Source of the DNA: Halichondria panicea
Taxonomy: Eukaryota; Porifera; Demospongiae; Suberitida; Halichondriidae
DNA length: 64,000 nucleotides
Assembly: GCF_963675165.1 (NCBI RefSeq)
Contig: NC_087377.1
Span: forward strand, 2,009,501 to 2,073,500
Reading direction: 5' to 3'
Of this stretch, positions 9,880 to 20,339 are shown in pieces. Position numbers and translations under genes: made by a program. The notes below the pieces were generated by a model. That model worked only from the letters and a program-made list of their open reading frames with translations, was not told the origin of the DNA and searched no databases. The first letter of the stretch is position 1, and each line of letters begins with the position of its first letter.

Positions 9880-11465
9880 GTTTCAGGCTGGAAACAGAGT
9901 TGCTGAGAATGAGATTTAGAGAATTGTTAGGGTTTTCCGAGCGAGCAGAGTTCTTTAACAGCTACAAAGATGACTTCAACTTTGATGTTGTCAGCAGGGA
10001 AGACAGTGAGGTGAGTCTATAACTATTAATTTTTAGGCAAATATAAATAAATGCTCAAATTCTTTGGCCAGCTGAAGGATGAAGAACTGAATTTCTATCG
10101 AGATAGTCCTGACAGCTTCTACATTGTACCATTTGCTGACGCCCTGGACTTGGTTCAGAGCAGACAAGTGGTCATCAAGAGTGTATAAGTTTCCATTCTG
10201 CAAGCACTGTGTGTCTGTGTGTAACCTACCGTCCCCTCAGGCCGCTGTGTACATACCCGTCAACAATGAGGAAATGATTGCTCATTTGGTGTGCAACAAG
10301 TTCAGACAGAAGCTTTCTGAGGAACTAGTGGTAAGTAAAACACACCCCTCTCTGTACCCATCATCTACTTCATTTCTTCTTCCCCTGCAGAAGACCCGCA
10401 ACCACCTACCAGTGGTGGATGATGATAAGAGGATTGCCCCCATGCTCAAGACCATCAAACATCGCTACCTTGGTGAGGACTTCTCCAGTGTGGGAGAGAA
10501 TCTGCAGGGAAGCATCTCACTGGCCCAGATTGACTCCGTGAGTCTTTGTGCATGTGCTTCAGATTAGTTAAATAATTAACCATGGCTTGCATTTTTGTTG
10601 TACAGCGTAGATTTGTGTGTACGTGTGGTTATATATAGATTCCCTATATAATTTGTGTAGGTCTCGAAGCAGTCCTTTCCTCCCTGTATGAGACCCTGCG
10701 CAAAGAACACCATCTGAGGCACTTCGGTCGTCTACAGTACGGACTGTTCCTCAAGAGCATTGGACTCACACTGGACCAAGCTATGGCCTTCTGGAGAGCA
10801 GAGTTTGTCAAGAAAATGGAACCAGAGAAGGTGTACACTATTATAGGCACATGTTGTACATTTGATTTGGTGTTGATTTCCCACAGTTTGAGAAGCAGTA
10901 TGCATACAATGTGAGACACAGCTATGGTAAAGAGGGCAAGAGGGCCAACTACACTCCCTACAGTTGCCTCAAAATCATTCTCTCCAACAATCCAGGCCAA
11001 GGAGACCATCACGGTGAGCTCACCTACAATACTCTTGTACTCTCTCATACTTGTCTGTATATAATTATAGGGTGTCCTTTTCGTCACTGGGATGATAGTC
11101 ACATTCGACAGATGCTCACCACTCATGGAGTTTCACATAAAGGAGTCACTAACATCACCGCCTATCTGAAGGATGACCACTACCAACTCGCCTGTCAGAA
11201 ATACTATGAGATCACTCATGCTGTGAGTTAATAAATCCTTCTGCTGTTTTTATTTGTTTATAATACTGGTTTGTCATAATTTCAGATTGAAGCTGCCCCT
11301 TTCAGTTTGGAGCACCCCTCTCAGTATTTCCGGGAGAGCCGAATGCAGCGTGGGCACACTGGTGGTAAACAAGAGACAAGACTGCCAACTGTAAAGACTG
11401 AAGTGAAAGCAGAGGATGATTTTTGTGGAGATAATTATATCAATTCAAGACATGCAGAACTTTGA
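9880..11465 (+). pseudogene. PRIM2: DNA primase large subunit, N-terminally truncated and frameshifted
   Basis: Eight exons (9880-10010, 10072-10182, 10241-10330, 10391-10537, 10661-10830, 10887-11013, 11069-11222, 11286-11465) encode the PRIM2 middle and C-terminal regions. Recognisable parts are [75 protein letters not shown], and ACQKYYE, ending with TGA. The 4Fe-4S ligands after the first (SC, CPF, CQK) are present. PRIM2 binds the catalytic primase subunit and helps hand primers to polymerase alpha. Two faults: the first roughly 150 residues of the family are absent upstream, and exon 5 needs a frame change between SFPPCM (10673-10690) and the [10 protein letters not shown] frame from about 10687. 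Exons on each side join in phase to opposite halves, so the break is inside exon 5. It may be a pseudogene, a damaged allele or an assembly error. Confidence 0.85.
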
Positions 11466-11710
11466 AGAAGAAATGGACCAATTCTAGCTATATTCTACCA
11501 CCAGTTATATCCTACCACCTGTATGTATACCACATGCTCTCTAGTAGTAAACACTCTTTGATCCGCTGTGTATATACGTTTTTGTGTTGCGTGTGCCACT
11601 TGCACTTGTCATTAGCGAAAGATCAGTTCTCTGAGTCACTATACTATAATGACAAGCAGAGCAGATCCTATAATTATATAATCTACTGAGCCAATTCAGT
11701 CAGTGCTAAC

Positions 11711-11905
11711 GTTTAAAAAAAAAAAGCGGTCTGGCCAGAAACTGCTTAGGGGGTAAAGTACTACTTTTTAGGGTAGCATAAGTACTACTTTTTAAGGTAG
11801 CATAAGTACTACTTTTTAAGGTAGCATAAGTACTGCTTTTGAGGGCAGCATAAGTACTACTTTTTAAGGTAGCATAAGTACTGCTTTCGAGGGCAGCATA
11901 AAGTA
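11711..11905 (+). repeat. Short minisatellite linked to a GCGGTCTGGCCAG repeat
   Basis: An A-run and AGCGGTCTGGCCAG are followed by about six imperfect repeats of a roughly 28-bp unit containing GTAGCATAAGTACTACTTTTT. The same combination in reverse orientation lies at about 28795-28910, and the CTGGCCAGACCGC end also occurs at 28491. This is a repeat family, not coding. 11906-12360 shows nothing recognisable. Confidence 0.6.
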
Positions 11906-12360
11906 CACTACACCTAGCAGTGCATACTGTGAGTTACAGAACTCCGGATCAAGTAGCGCTCTGATGGCAGATGCCAGTTTCCCGACACCCAACCACCAGC
12001 TCCGGAGCCCTGTGAATAACCTAAGCACTACTTTGGGTCACCGGAAGTGGTTTGTATAAAGTGGGCAGTGAATCTGATGGTCTGTGTCTCATAAATTAGC
12101 CGCCCTTTCTAAGTCTCCTAGCTGATTATTCACCAGAAGCTAATTAATTATGGGTAATTGATTATATTTGACCTAGCCTAATTATATTATCCCTTCACGA
12201 CTCACGAGTGGACATCTTGCAACACCATGGCAACCAGATAGAAAATAGAGGGAGAAAGATGAAAAACGTAGTCATCACCAGAACATAAAGTAAAAGTGCT
12301 CACATTAACTGTTATTTGTTTGCATTCTATGTTAGATAGTTGTATAATGGCTAAATGCAG

Positions 12361-13282
12361 CTAGTGATAGCCAATCAATTCAGGGTTCGTCATTCTCTTG
12401 TGGGTGTGGTCTGTCAATCCAATCACCAATGGGCAACGGTCGCTCCCAAACACCTCCTTACGAATCACCACATCAGTTACATGAGGGAGGAGCCGCTCAG
12501 ACACCACGAAATAATCCAGTCTCCTGAAGAAAAAGAAATGTGATCATATTAAACAGTAATGTACTTAATGGCCACTCTTAACCATCTACGATATAAAAAG
12601 CCCACCTCCTACATACCTTATTTATCGGACAGCAAAAAATAATTATTTTGGAAATTGTCCGGGTATAATTGGAACAGATTTTTATAGAGCATGTGAAGTG
12701 TCCGGAATAATTAGAACAAGCAAGCAGCTGCATGCGAGATAGCTAAGTTTAATAGAACACTGTGCGATTGAATAGTTGCACTAGCTATCTAAAACTAGCT
12801 ATCTAACTGCAGCACTCTAAGTCTTACTTGCCGTCTGTGAATGTAACTCAACTTTTCAAAGTATTGTCCGGATATTTAGAACAAATGTAATATTAAAGCA
12901 CTGGAGTGTCCGTTGTATTAGAACAACGAAAATTGCCCAAAAGAGAGTCCGGGGTAATTAGAAGTGTCCTATAAATTAGAAGATATACGGTAATTATAAT
13001 GGACAAACCCAAATGTTTTGTGTTATAAAATGGTTCCGCTGTAGCTATACAGCTTTGCTCACACACACAATGAAATTACACTCTTTCTAGAGTAATGCAG
13101 AAGCACTCACCAGCCAGTGTTCTTGGCTCTGGCGTTGAACTGGTAAGTGTACGCTCCAGCGAGGTCGGGATACAGGTGACGGAAGGTGTCCACGAAACTC
13201 TCCTCCAGTAGCTCTGTGAAGTCCTGTCTCTCCTCGGGCGTGAAACCAGCTGTCTTTGTGTTTGTCTTGGAGTTCTTCAAAT
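12361..13282 (-). pseudogene. APEX1: AP endonuclease (APEX1/ExoIII family), last two exons
   Basis: Exon 13111-13282 encodes [35 protein letters not shown] and NARAKNTGW. It joins in phase (TG|G, Trp) to exon 12361-12523, which begins RLDYFVVSERLLPHVTD and contains VFGSDRCPLVIGL before TAG. These match the C-terminal third of APE1, which cuts DNA 5' to abasic sites. The Asp of RLDYF is kept, but the catalytic His of the GSDHCP motif is Arg here (CGT, plus strand about 12428-12447). The aromatic segment before NARAKN is shorter than in typical APE1, and the C-terminus runs about 15 residues longer. Exons for the N-terminal two thirds were not found to the right. Probably a decaying fragment. 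Confidence 0.8.
12609..12993. repeat. Element with six GTCCGG-TAATTAGAAC motifs in APEX1 intron
   Basis: Between the two APEX1 exons six imperfect motifs of the form GTCCGG(n)TAATTAGAAC occur (near 12657, 12698, 12865, 12907, 12947, 12966). The stretch ends in ATATACGGTAA, which resembles the terminus of other miniature elements here. Probably a miniature transposon with internal repeats; the superfamily is unknown. Confidence 0.4.
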
Positions 13283-14584
13283 CTACGAGTAGATACATAC
13301 AAAATATACATGCATGCATGTACACAAAGTCAACGCAAACTCTGAAGGTATACCTATATCTCTTATGCAGTGCCAGTGTGCGTACCTCCTAGCATACAGT
13401 GCCAGTGTGCGTATGTACTGACACTAAAGTTCAGAGACAGAGCAAGCTAGGACTACGTACGTACAGGGTATAGAGGAAAGACACAACAAACTCTATGGTT
13501 ACATAGTATAATACCGGAGTGTTTTAAAAAAGGGAGGCCTCCTAAGTAATTAAGGGCACTGCCTGCGAGGGGGTGGAGGAACCTCAGCCGCGGCTTTAAT
13601 TGCTCGTTAGGGCCTGTGCCGGGTTAATCACAATCTATATATACATGTATATGCAACGGAGAAGTATAGCACAAGTTAATCGACTGAACTACTACTATAC
13701 CCTTAATAATGACTCACGCTTTCCCCGAAACAAGGGAGGATTAGGAGGGCCTCCTTAACCTCTCCTATATAGTCATGCCTGGATAAAGGCCGCCCAAATG
13801 CATTTTTTGGGATCTGTGAGGAGTGATAGGAACCAGTTACATAACTCAAGTTGAGATATATACTCAGCTCATAATTATTGTTATAGTTAATGTATAATTA
13901 TATGCACAATTCCCCAAATTAATGGAGCCTCGGCTGTCAATTCCTTCGATCCTATTGACCTGACCACAAAACACTTGCAACACACATTGCATGACTAACA
14001 AACATTTGAATGTAACTAACATAATACGGAACACTACATGCATTCACATTAATATATACATGGCCCTCACGGTTTCTGCTGATGGACCAGATGAACCTGC
14101 AGGGATGTTTGTGGCTGCTCAGGAGGTGGGGTAGAGAATGAAGGCGTCTGTAAAGGAGTGGATGACAGTGCATGACACAAGTGTATTACAAGAAGTGTGC
14201 TTGTGCATGCAATCGTGGATATAATAATGGATGTGTATAAAATATTATATAGATTTAGCAATTGGTTAGAATCACTCTTTTTGCGTTATTAGGATCGTTG
14301 TTGGCTATTGGGTCAAAGGTATAGCTACTGGCAAATGTGGTCTAATGTCAGTGAGTGGGTGTTCACAATTGAACCAGCTGGTTGGAGGGGATCTACTTGC
14401 CATCATGGTGATCATGCACCTTCTTGTGAGAGGTTCTATTATATTGTGCTCAGTATACAGTGCATGCAACACAATGTAGACAGCATTTGAGTGATTTGGC
14501 TAAAATCAATTCACACACATACGTACACACAAAGACTCTAATTAGAAATACAATTAACCAACACAAGTACATACAGTCACTACT
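13283..14584 (-). pseudogene. Degraded RRM/linker unit
   Basis: Fragments of the local RRM family are visible on the minus strand. Two eroded RRM first-exon remnants are at about 13535-13605 and 13715-13830. A Pro/Gln-rich linker exon at about 14069-14155 reads TPSFSTPPPEQPQTSLQ and ends at GTGAGG. The intron-like stretch 13920-14060 is the inverted counterpart of 18219-18380. No unit is intact. 13330-13480 holds a short direct repeat (CAGTGCCAGTGTGCGTA, twice). Confidence 0.5.
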
Positions 14585-14588
14585 CTTT

Positions 14589-15022
14589 TTTTTTTGATTT
14601 CAACCTGCAGACAAAGTGCATGCATGCATGGTGCCAGCACATCACACAAAATTCGAAAAACAGGAACAAATTAAAAACTTACACTTTGTCCTTTGATCAA
14701 TAATTATATATTTTTTTTCTAAGGCCATTTTGCTGAGAGTTCATTAAAAAATGTAATGAAGGCAAACCCGATACAGAAAGTATAATGGTTTACTTATACA
14801 ATAATTATTGTGAGTGGATGGTACTAACTCCTCCCTTCCCTTCGCCCATGGGATGTCCACCGACTGCACAACAGAGAAGTAAAGCACATGTTAATTTGTC
14901 GAACCACCATGCACTTAAAAATGACTCACGCTGGTTCCTCCAAAACAATGGAGGGCAATTCTTATGTCCCCCTTCGTGGTGCGGGGAGGGAGGCCTCTCA
15001 AGTAAATTTCTCTGGATGCCGT
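14589..15022 (-). pseudogene. RRM gene copy, four exon pieces, splice and frame damage
   Basis: Read on the minus strand: exon a 14930-15022 (IYLRGLPPRTTKGDIRIALH, then CFGGTS and GTGAGT); exon b about 14829-14863 (VDIPWAKGREG); exon c about 14690-14768 (GFAFITF as RNP1, then a frameshift before KYIIIDQ); exon d about 14589-14613 (VEIKKKRV, stop). Together these form one RNA-recognition motif split as in the plus-strand copy at 27910-28347. Exon a has lost its acceptor (GG instead of AG next to 15022) and exon c is frameshifted, so it is likely dead. Confidence 0.65.
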
Positions 15023-15105
15023 CCGTGAGGGGGTGGAGGAACCGGTTATACATGTATATTCAGCTCATTATTAAATATCATCCTCCAAAATAGTAACATG
15101 CATAT

Positions 15106-15190
15106 ACCGTATAGCACGAAATTTTCGAGGCACTTATATTTCGTGGATTGGCCTCTAAAAGCCATTTCGTTGCACAATGTTCGCGGGAGT
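15106..15190. repeat. Half of a CCGTATAGCGCGAAATTTTC miniature element
   Basis: The sequence matches the left part of the complete element at 20098-20331 (AAATTTTCGAGGCACTTATA, then TTTCGTTGCACAATGTTCGC) and then stops. Adjacent AGTTATACACAACT-CAATGCATCTTGTCGACC also occurs at about 17207-17240, so the junction itself is repeated. 15255-15725 shows no gene. Confidence 0.55.
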
Positions 15191-15727
15191 TATACACAAC
15201 TCCAATGCATCTTGTCGACCTATTGATAGGCGTACTTTTTCCATTTAAAAAACTCGAGCCCCCCCCCCCCCTATTGTGAAATTGCTTGATACACCACTGA
15301 TACAGATATAGATATAGAACACGTACACATGCATGTCGATACAACATAAAACAAATCGTTTGCACGGCTTGAATTTATACAAATAGGCAATCTTGTACTA
15401 TATATAATTCAGGAATTCGAGCATAACCATGCATATAATACATGTATGCGCGCACATGGTCACTCACTGAACATTTCCTCTTAGGTGGAGGGGGCACTAG
15501 CTGACTAGCGGGAACCTGTGGAGGGAGTGCAGGGGTCAATGACATGAACTCAAGTTAAATGCTACATCCTGTGTAACGAATGGCACGCTAAATAATCGTT
15601 TTATACGGTTGGAGGTGGGGCTGGTGAGTTAGGGAGTGGGGTGTAATGGATGGACCAGCACTGACACTCATAGTGTCGTTGTTGGCTATACATGTTGTCA
15701 TTAAGGCATAATTGTTCGGGACACTCA

Positions 15728-16396
15728 CGCAACGCTTCAACCGTAGGGTCAGGCCCCTAGCTAGGGCTGGTGGGTTCGGGAGTAGTGCGGCACACTGGGT
15801 GGAAGAACTAGCCTGTGAGGGAATTGGAGGAATCACATAAACTAAATCAAGTACATGCTTCCGTACTATTGTACTACAAACACCTAGTGATAACTGGTTC
15901 AGTCTTGTATACGATGCGAGTGCATAAAAACAGCTGCTATAATTATATACTAAACAGGGCTTCCCCTATATAGCCTTACGCAGCTCAGTATAATCATACA
16001 GAATGATATAGGTCTGCACACATGAAGTAGTATAGTGGTAGCTTAATCCTGTACACTTGTATGGTTTTATTATTTATTCTGAGCAGTATTCTCAGGAGGC
16101 AAACATTTGCGAAACAAAGCCAATGCACACGAGAAAAAATAATAGACCATGAGTAATTTTATAGACCACTATAGACCATGCACCAGAGAATAAGTGTATA
16201 ATTTTGATTTATGACAACCCTAGTGGGTCCAGCACTGCATGTACACCACACACAGCACTGAGTATTAACTATAATAACATGGAGGGAGACTAACCTGGTT
16301 TGAGCATCTTGTGCTGCAACAATTTGTACAGGGTGTGCCCCCCTGGGCACACACACACCCGCTACATAGTCCTTTTTTACATCTGCAGCATACCAT
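15728..16396 (-). CDS. Cys-rich first exon plus linker exon of RRM family unit
   Basis: Exon 16295-16396 is an intact 34-codon member of the Cys-rich family: MVCCRCKKGLCSGCVCAQGG, then TPCTNCCSTRCSNQ and a GTTAGT donor. Further along the minus strand, 15728-15812 is a 28-codon open exon (ASSSTQCAALLPNPP at the start) between CCTCACAG and GTGAGT. Both are phase 0 and precede the RRM pieces at 14589-15022, so the three could be one transcription unit: Cys-rich module, linker, RRM. Function unknown. Confidence 0.5.
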
Positions 16397-16409
16397 GCTG
16401 ATGTGAGGT

Positions 16410-16726
16410 GTATATATCAGTTTTCTGATGTTAGGTGAGGCAGTTGAAGATAGTCGAGTCCACTCTGTTTTAGTTGCTGATTGTTCAGCACCAGCACTGC
16501 CCGCTCTTTTATAGCGATTATGAGCGGAAGTGTGCCCCCTTCCTTTTCTCCCTCCTGGTAAGACCAGACTCTGTACAAGAGAGAAGTATAGCATAAGTTA
16601 AGTTGTCGAACCACCACCCTTAATAATGACTCACGCTGGTGCCGCCAAAACAACGGAGGGTTCCCTGATATCCCCTTTGGTGGTACGCGCAGGGAGGCCT
16701 CCCAAATAAATTTCTCTGGATGCCGT
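16410..16726 (-). pseudogene. RRM exon a/b copy, frameshifted
   Basis: Exon a 16635-16726 has good splice ends (CACAG, GTGAGT) and reads REIYLGGLPARTTKGDIRE. A single missing base then breaks the frame before the expected ALHCFG. Exon b, at about 16525-16565, is recognisable (SLVLPGGRKGRG). The GYAF-type exon c was not found. Confidence 0.55.
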
Positions 16727-16909
16727 CTGTGAGGGGGTGGAGGAACCAGTTATACAGTAGTAATATGCATATAATTATACACACAATTCGCCAAATTAAC
16801 GGAGCCTCGGCTGTCAATTCCTTCGACCCTATTGATCTGATATGCACAATGCACATTGGCTATCAAGTATTTGACATAATACGGAACACTACATGCATTC
16901 TATACATGG

Positions 16910-17000
16910 CCTCACGGTTTCTGGGGTGGCTGACGAAGAGGCTGCACCTGGTGGGGTTGGAATCAAAGGTGTCAACTCTATCTGAAATCCATCAATCTGA
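16910..17000 (-). pseudogene. Pro/Ala-rich linker exon of RRM unit
   Basis: On the minus strand this ends CCCCAGAAACC|GTGAGG, the same linker-to-intron junction as at 14069 and, on the plus strand, near 18219 and 19500. The flanking 16750-16910 repeats 13870-14060. It supports a repeated gene layout rather than isolated exons. Confidence 0.4.
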
Positions 17001-17395
17001 AGACAGTTAGCTCTGCAGGCCTCCTAAATAAATGGATGTAGTCTGTAAGGGAGGAATCAGTGACACAGACTTAAGTGTATTTACAAGAAGTGTGCTTGTG
17101 CATGAATTACAATCGGCATGGATACAATTGTGAATGCGCATATAGATCTAAATTGATTAGTTCTCTCTATAGATTTCTATGTTAGAGTAGTAGTGTCGTT
17201 GTTGGCAGTTATACACAACTTCAATGCATCTTGTCGACCTATATATCTTCACAAATACTAACTAACGGAGCCCCCATTCTAGGCTATAGAGATGACTTAT
17301 CAACCTGCACTATGTAGATTGATAGACGTACTAAAAAACTCGAGCACTCGACAAGCACTGCACACACACACACACAACACCGAGTGAATTAACTA

Positions 17396-17583
17396 CCGTA
17401 TAGCGGGTAAGTTTCGTGGGGTAAAAAATTCGTTCAACTCCAAAAACGGTGAGTAAATATTTCGTTTAGTCTCGTTGCCTGCACTGCATTCCGGTAAGCC
17501 ATGCCTACGTTAAACTTTCGTAGAGGTCAGCCTGCCCACGAAAATAATGAATATTTACCCCACGAAAATTACCCGCTATACGG
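17396..17583. mobile_element. Mariner-type miniature element, TA target
   Basis: Inverted ends CCGTATAGCGGGTAA and TTACCCGCTATACGG are flanked by TA on both sides (17394-17395 and 17584-17585). Length is 188 bp. Near-identical elements are at 46712-46896 and, as fragments, at 129-152, 2701-2720, 37171-37290 and 58539-58562. TA duplication and short inverted repeats fit a Tc1/mariner-derived MITE. Confidence 0.75.
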
Positions 17584-17608
17584 TATAACAACATGGATAG
17601 AGACTAAC

Positions 17609-17723
17609 CTTATTTGTGCACCTGTAGCTCTGATGCAGTTGCTGCCGGTTCTACCTTCCTGGGCACACACACACAGCTGTTGCACGATCCAGTCGTGTAC
17701 TTGCAGCTGCATTTAGATGCCAT
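17609..17723 (-). pseudogene. Cys-rich exon with TG-run frameshift
   Basis: It starts MASKCSCKYTTGSCNSCVC. An extra TG in the TGTGTG run then throws the rest out of frame; restoring the family frame gives the G-x-x-C segment and a terminal C-T-N-K-like stretch before GTTAGT. 17724-18190 shows only an AT-rich spacer. Confidence 0.5.
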
Positions 17724-18189
17724 GGGCCTGGTGTGTTGCAGCAGAGCTAGACGACGTTGAGGAGGTGAGATTTGGGGGGAAATCGATGTGGCAGATGCTG
17801 AGAGCTGGGATGGATATATATATGGAGATGGCAGACTTAATTATTTTTGCAAATGCACCAGAAAACAATAAAATCCAGTATATATAAAAATCCAGTATAT
17901 ATATGACAACTCATGAGCTAGTGGGCCCAGCACTGCATGCATGTTATATAGTATAATTATCAGGACAAGTTGATGGGAATATAGAACTAACTGCATTATA
18001 GTATAAGCTTATATGCCACAATAAACTATAGATCCTTACTTGGTATCCGAGGTCCACCAGACGAGTCTGCCAGGGGGTTGTGGGGAGGGGTCAGCTATAG
18101 AGAGATAGAGTGTCAAAACAATTAATAGTTTAATGCCGAGTAAGGGCACCAAACAAGATAACTTGTCTATGAACTTCAGTACAATGCAC

Positions 18190-18600
18190 TCACCCAACAC
18201 AGGTGTCCCCCCCAGAAACAGTGAGGGCCATGTATAGAATGCATGCATGTAGTGTTCCGTATTATGTTAGATGTTTGTTAGCCATGCAATGTGTGTTGCA
18301 AGCGTTTTGTGGTCAGGTCAATATATATATAGGGCTGAAGGAATTGACAGCCGAGGCTCCATTAATTTTGGGAATCGTGTGGAGTTCATGTCACTAGTTC
18401 CTCTATACTCCCTCACAGATTCAATCAAAGAAGGTGCACCTATAGCTGGCCTACATGTAGGTTCAACCGAAGGGGATATCAGCCAGGCCCTCCGCAGGTT
18501 TCGCCTTCGCTACTTTTAAAGCTCAAAAATCGGCCCAAGAGGCAATAAAAAGAAGTTTTGTTGCCATTAATGGGAAAATGTTGCAATTCAGAAAATAAAA
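18190..18600 (+). pseudogene. RRM copy with exons a and c fused
   Basis: A linker remnant and donor (about 18200-18219) are followed by an intron shared with 13920-14060. Exon a starts after CCTCACAG at 18419 and reads AGLHVGSTEGDISQALRR. It runs directly into GFAFATFKAQKSAQEAIKRS from about 18499, without intron or exon b. An internal deletion between exon a and the acceptor of exon c explains this. The RNP1-like GFAFATF is kept in one frame, but exon a lacks the VYLGGL core. Confidence 0.55.
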
Positions 18601-19184
18601 AAGTAACTGATATTAATGTTCGTCTGTGCATGTTGTCTATAATACTATATAATTATTATGATGCCAAGCTAAATCACTCAAAATGCATGCATGTTGTATG
18701 CAATATAATTATATATTACAGAACCTTTTACAAGAAGACAATCACCCGCTATGTGGCAGATAGTGGTTGATACTTGAGGGTGCTGACATTCACACTATAT
18801 AATTGGTACTATAATAATATACTGATCCAAGTTTCCATTCTCAACTGCTGATCCAATTTATCTTTGTTCTTCACTGAATCTATTGCTCATTGTTACTGAT
18901 GGCTGGTCGAGGTATTCTGCCACGCCACTATGTCTGCCTAGGAAGCAGTTTAAAATAGCTTAATTATGAATGTACAATATCGGCAATGCTAACGCTGATG
19001 GCATGTAATAATTATTTCAATGTACTTGATGTGTTATTTCTGGATATCAAGATCAGAATTCCAACATGGCAAAGACATCTTTGTTCCATGTAAGTATTTA
19101 TTAAATTAAATAGATGTTAAAACGACTGGTGATCGATATCCACTGACAAAGCTGTACAAAAAAAAATTATTATTAAAGGCAAAA

Positions 19185-19526
19185 ATGTCAAGAGGAGAAG
19201 AGGAACGGAGGACTACAACTATCACCAATTCCCCGTTGCCACTTTATGCAATGAAAGGGCCCGAGATGGCTATTAAGAAAAACACACCGCAAAGGGCAAT
19301 GCTCGGGAGGACACTGTACCACTTAACCCCCGAGCATATGCGAACGCCTCTGCAGAAGGCAACAAGGAGAAGACTGGACCACTCTCAGTCGAAGATGCTC
19401 ACCAATCTTTCTCGACCAACCCAGCCACAGTCTCCACCCCAGCCACAGCTAACCCAGCAGCGAACCTATAGCCACAGTCTCCCCCCCCCCGGAAACCGTG
19501 AGGGCCATGATGTAGGGTTGAATTGA
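19185..19526 (+). CDS. Pro/Gln/Arg-rich open frame, possible linker exon
   Basis: The open frame begins MSRGEEERRTTTITNSPLPL, becomes Pro/Gln-rich (TQPQSPPQPQLTQQ) and reaches the family junction GGAAACC|GTGAGGGCC near 19502. The preceding tract (GGCAAAAATGTCAAGAGG) resembles the end of RRM exon c followed by a basic tail. It may be a linker exon of an RRM unit. Low-complexity composition makes function guessing unsafe. 18600-19180 holds no clear exon. Confidence 0.35.
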   Translation: MSRGEEERRTTTITNSPLPLYAMKGPEMAIKKNTPQRAMLGRTLYHLTPEHMRTPLQKATRRRLDHSQSKMLTNLSRPTQPQSPPQPQLTQQRTYSHSLPPPGNREGHDVGLN

Positions 19527-19689
19527 CAGCCAAGGCTCCATTAATTTTGGGAATCGTGTGTATACTACTATAATTATAGGCTAATAATTATGAGCTGCAT
19601 ATAATTATATCATTGACTCAACTATATATAGAGCAACTAAAACCGAGTGGACTCGACTAGACTATCTTCAACTGCCTCACATCAAAACT

Positions 19690-19960
19690 GCAACTATATG
19701 CAAAATAGGAATATGTAGCGGGTGTGTGTGTGCCCAGGGGGGCACACCCACTCAAGAGGCAATAAAAAATTTTTCGTTGCAATTAACGGAAAAAAAGGAA
19801 GTTAATGTGCACGCATGCATGTTCCTGTTATGTGATGTGCTGGCACCACATGCATACACTTCACATCATGTGCTGGCATCACATGCATACACTTCATCCA
19901 CAGGTTGAAATTCAAGAAGTAACAGTACTGTTATTATGATGCCAAGCCAAATCACTCAAA
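19690..19960 (+). pseudogene. Chimera of Cys-rich and RRM exon pieces
   Basis: SGCVCAQGGTPT (about 19718-19753) runs straight into an RRM exon c tail (QEAIK, then a one-base slip before VAINGKK). A GYAF-like piece follows at about 19981-20050 (GFAF, then EAVKKKFVSVKGKN and GTAAGT). The join suggests illegitimate recombination within the array. Confidence 0.45.
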
Positions 19961-20097
19961 ATGCTTGTGCTGTCTCCAGGGTTCGCCTTCGCCACTAAGA
20001 ATCGGCCAATGAGGCAGTGAAGAAAAAATTTGTTTCAGTTAAAGGAAAAAATGTAAGTTAATGTGCATGTCACTGCATCATCTCAGCTCGCATGGTA

Positions 20098-20331
20098 CCG
20101 TATAGCGCGAAATTTTCGAGGCACTTATATTTCGTGGATTGGCCTCTAAAAACCATTTCGTTGCACAATGTTCGCGGAATGACTGCTTACCGGAAGCCAC
20201 GCCTTTAAATATTTGCACTATAGCAGGTAATTCTAATTAAAGAACAATTTTTGTGGACTTAATTTTCGTATAGAATTCAAACCCACGAAATCCACGAAAA
20301 TTAAGCCCCTCGAACATTTCGCGCTATACAG
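20098..20331. mobile_element. Mariner-type miniature element, second family
   Basis: The ends CCGTATAGCGCGAAATTTTC and (inverted) CTGTATAGCGCGAAATGTTC define a 234-bp element with TA on both sides. It shares the first bases with the 17396 family but differs inside. A half copy is at 15106-15190. Confidence 0.7.
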
Positions 20332-20339
20332 TATCTATA

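Noticed and set aside
10911-11231. 106-residue frame as an independent gene
   Set aside because: It is PRIM2 exons 6 and 7 plus the intron read through.
12355-12543. Plus-strand 62-residue frame
   Set aside because: Shadow of the last APEX1 exon on the minus strand.
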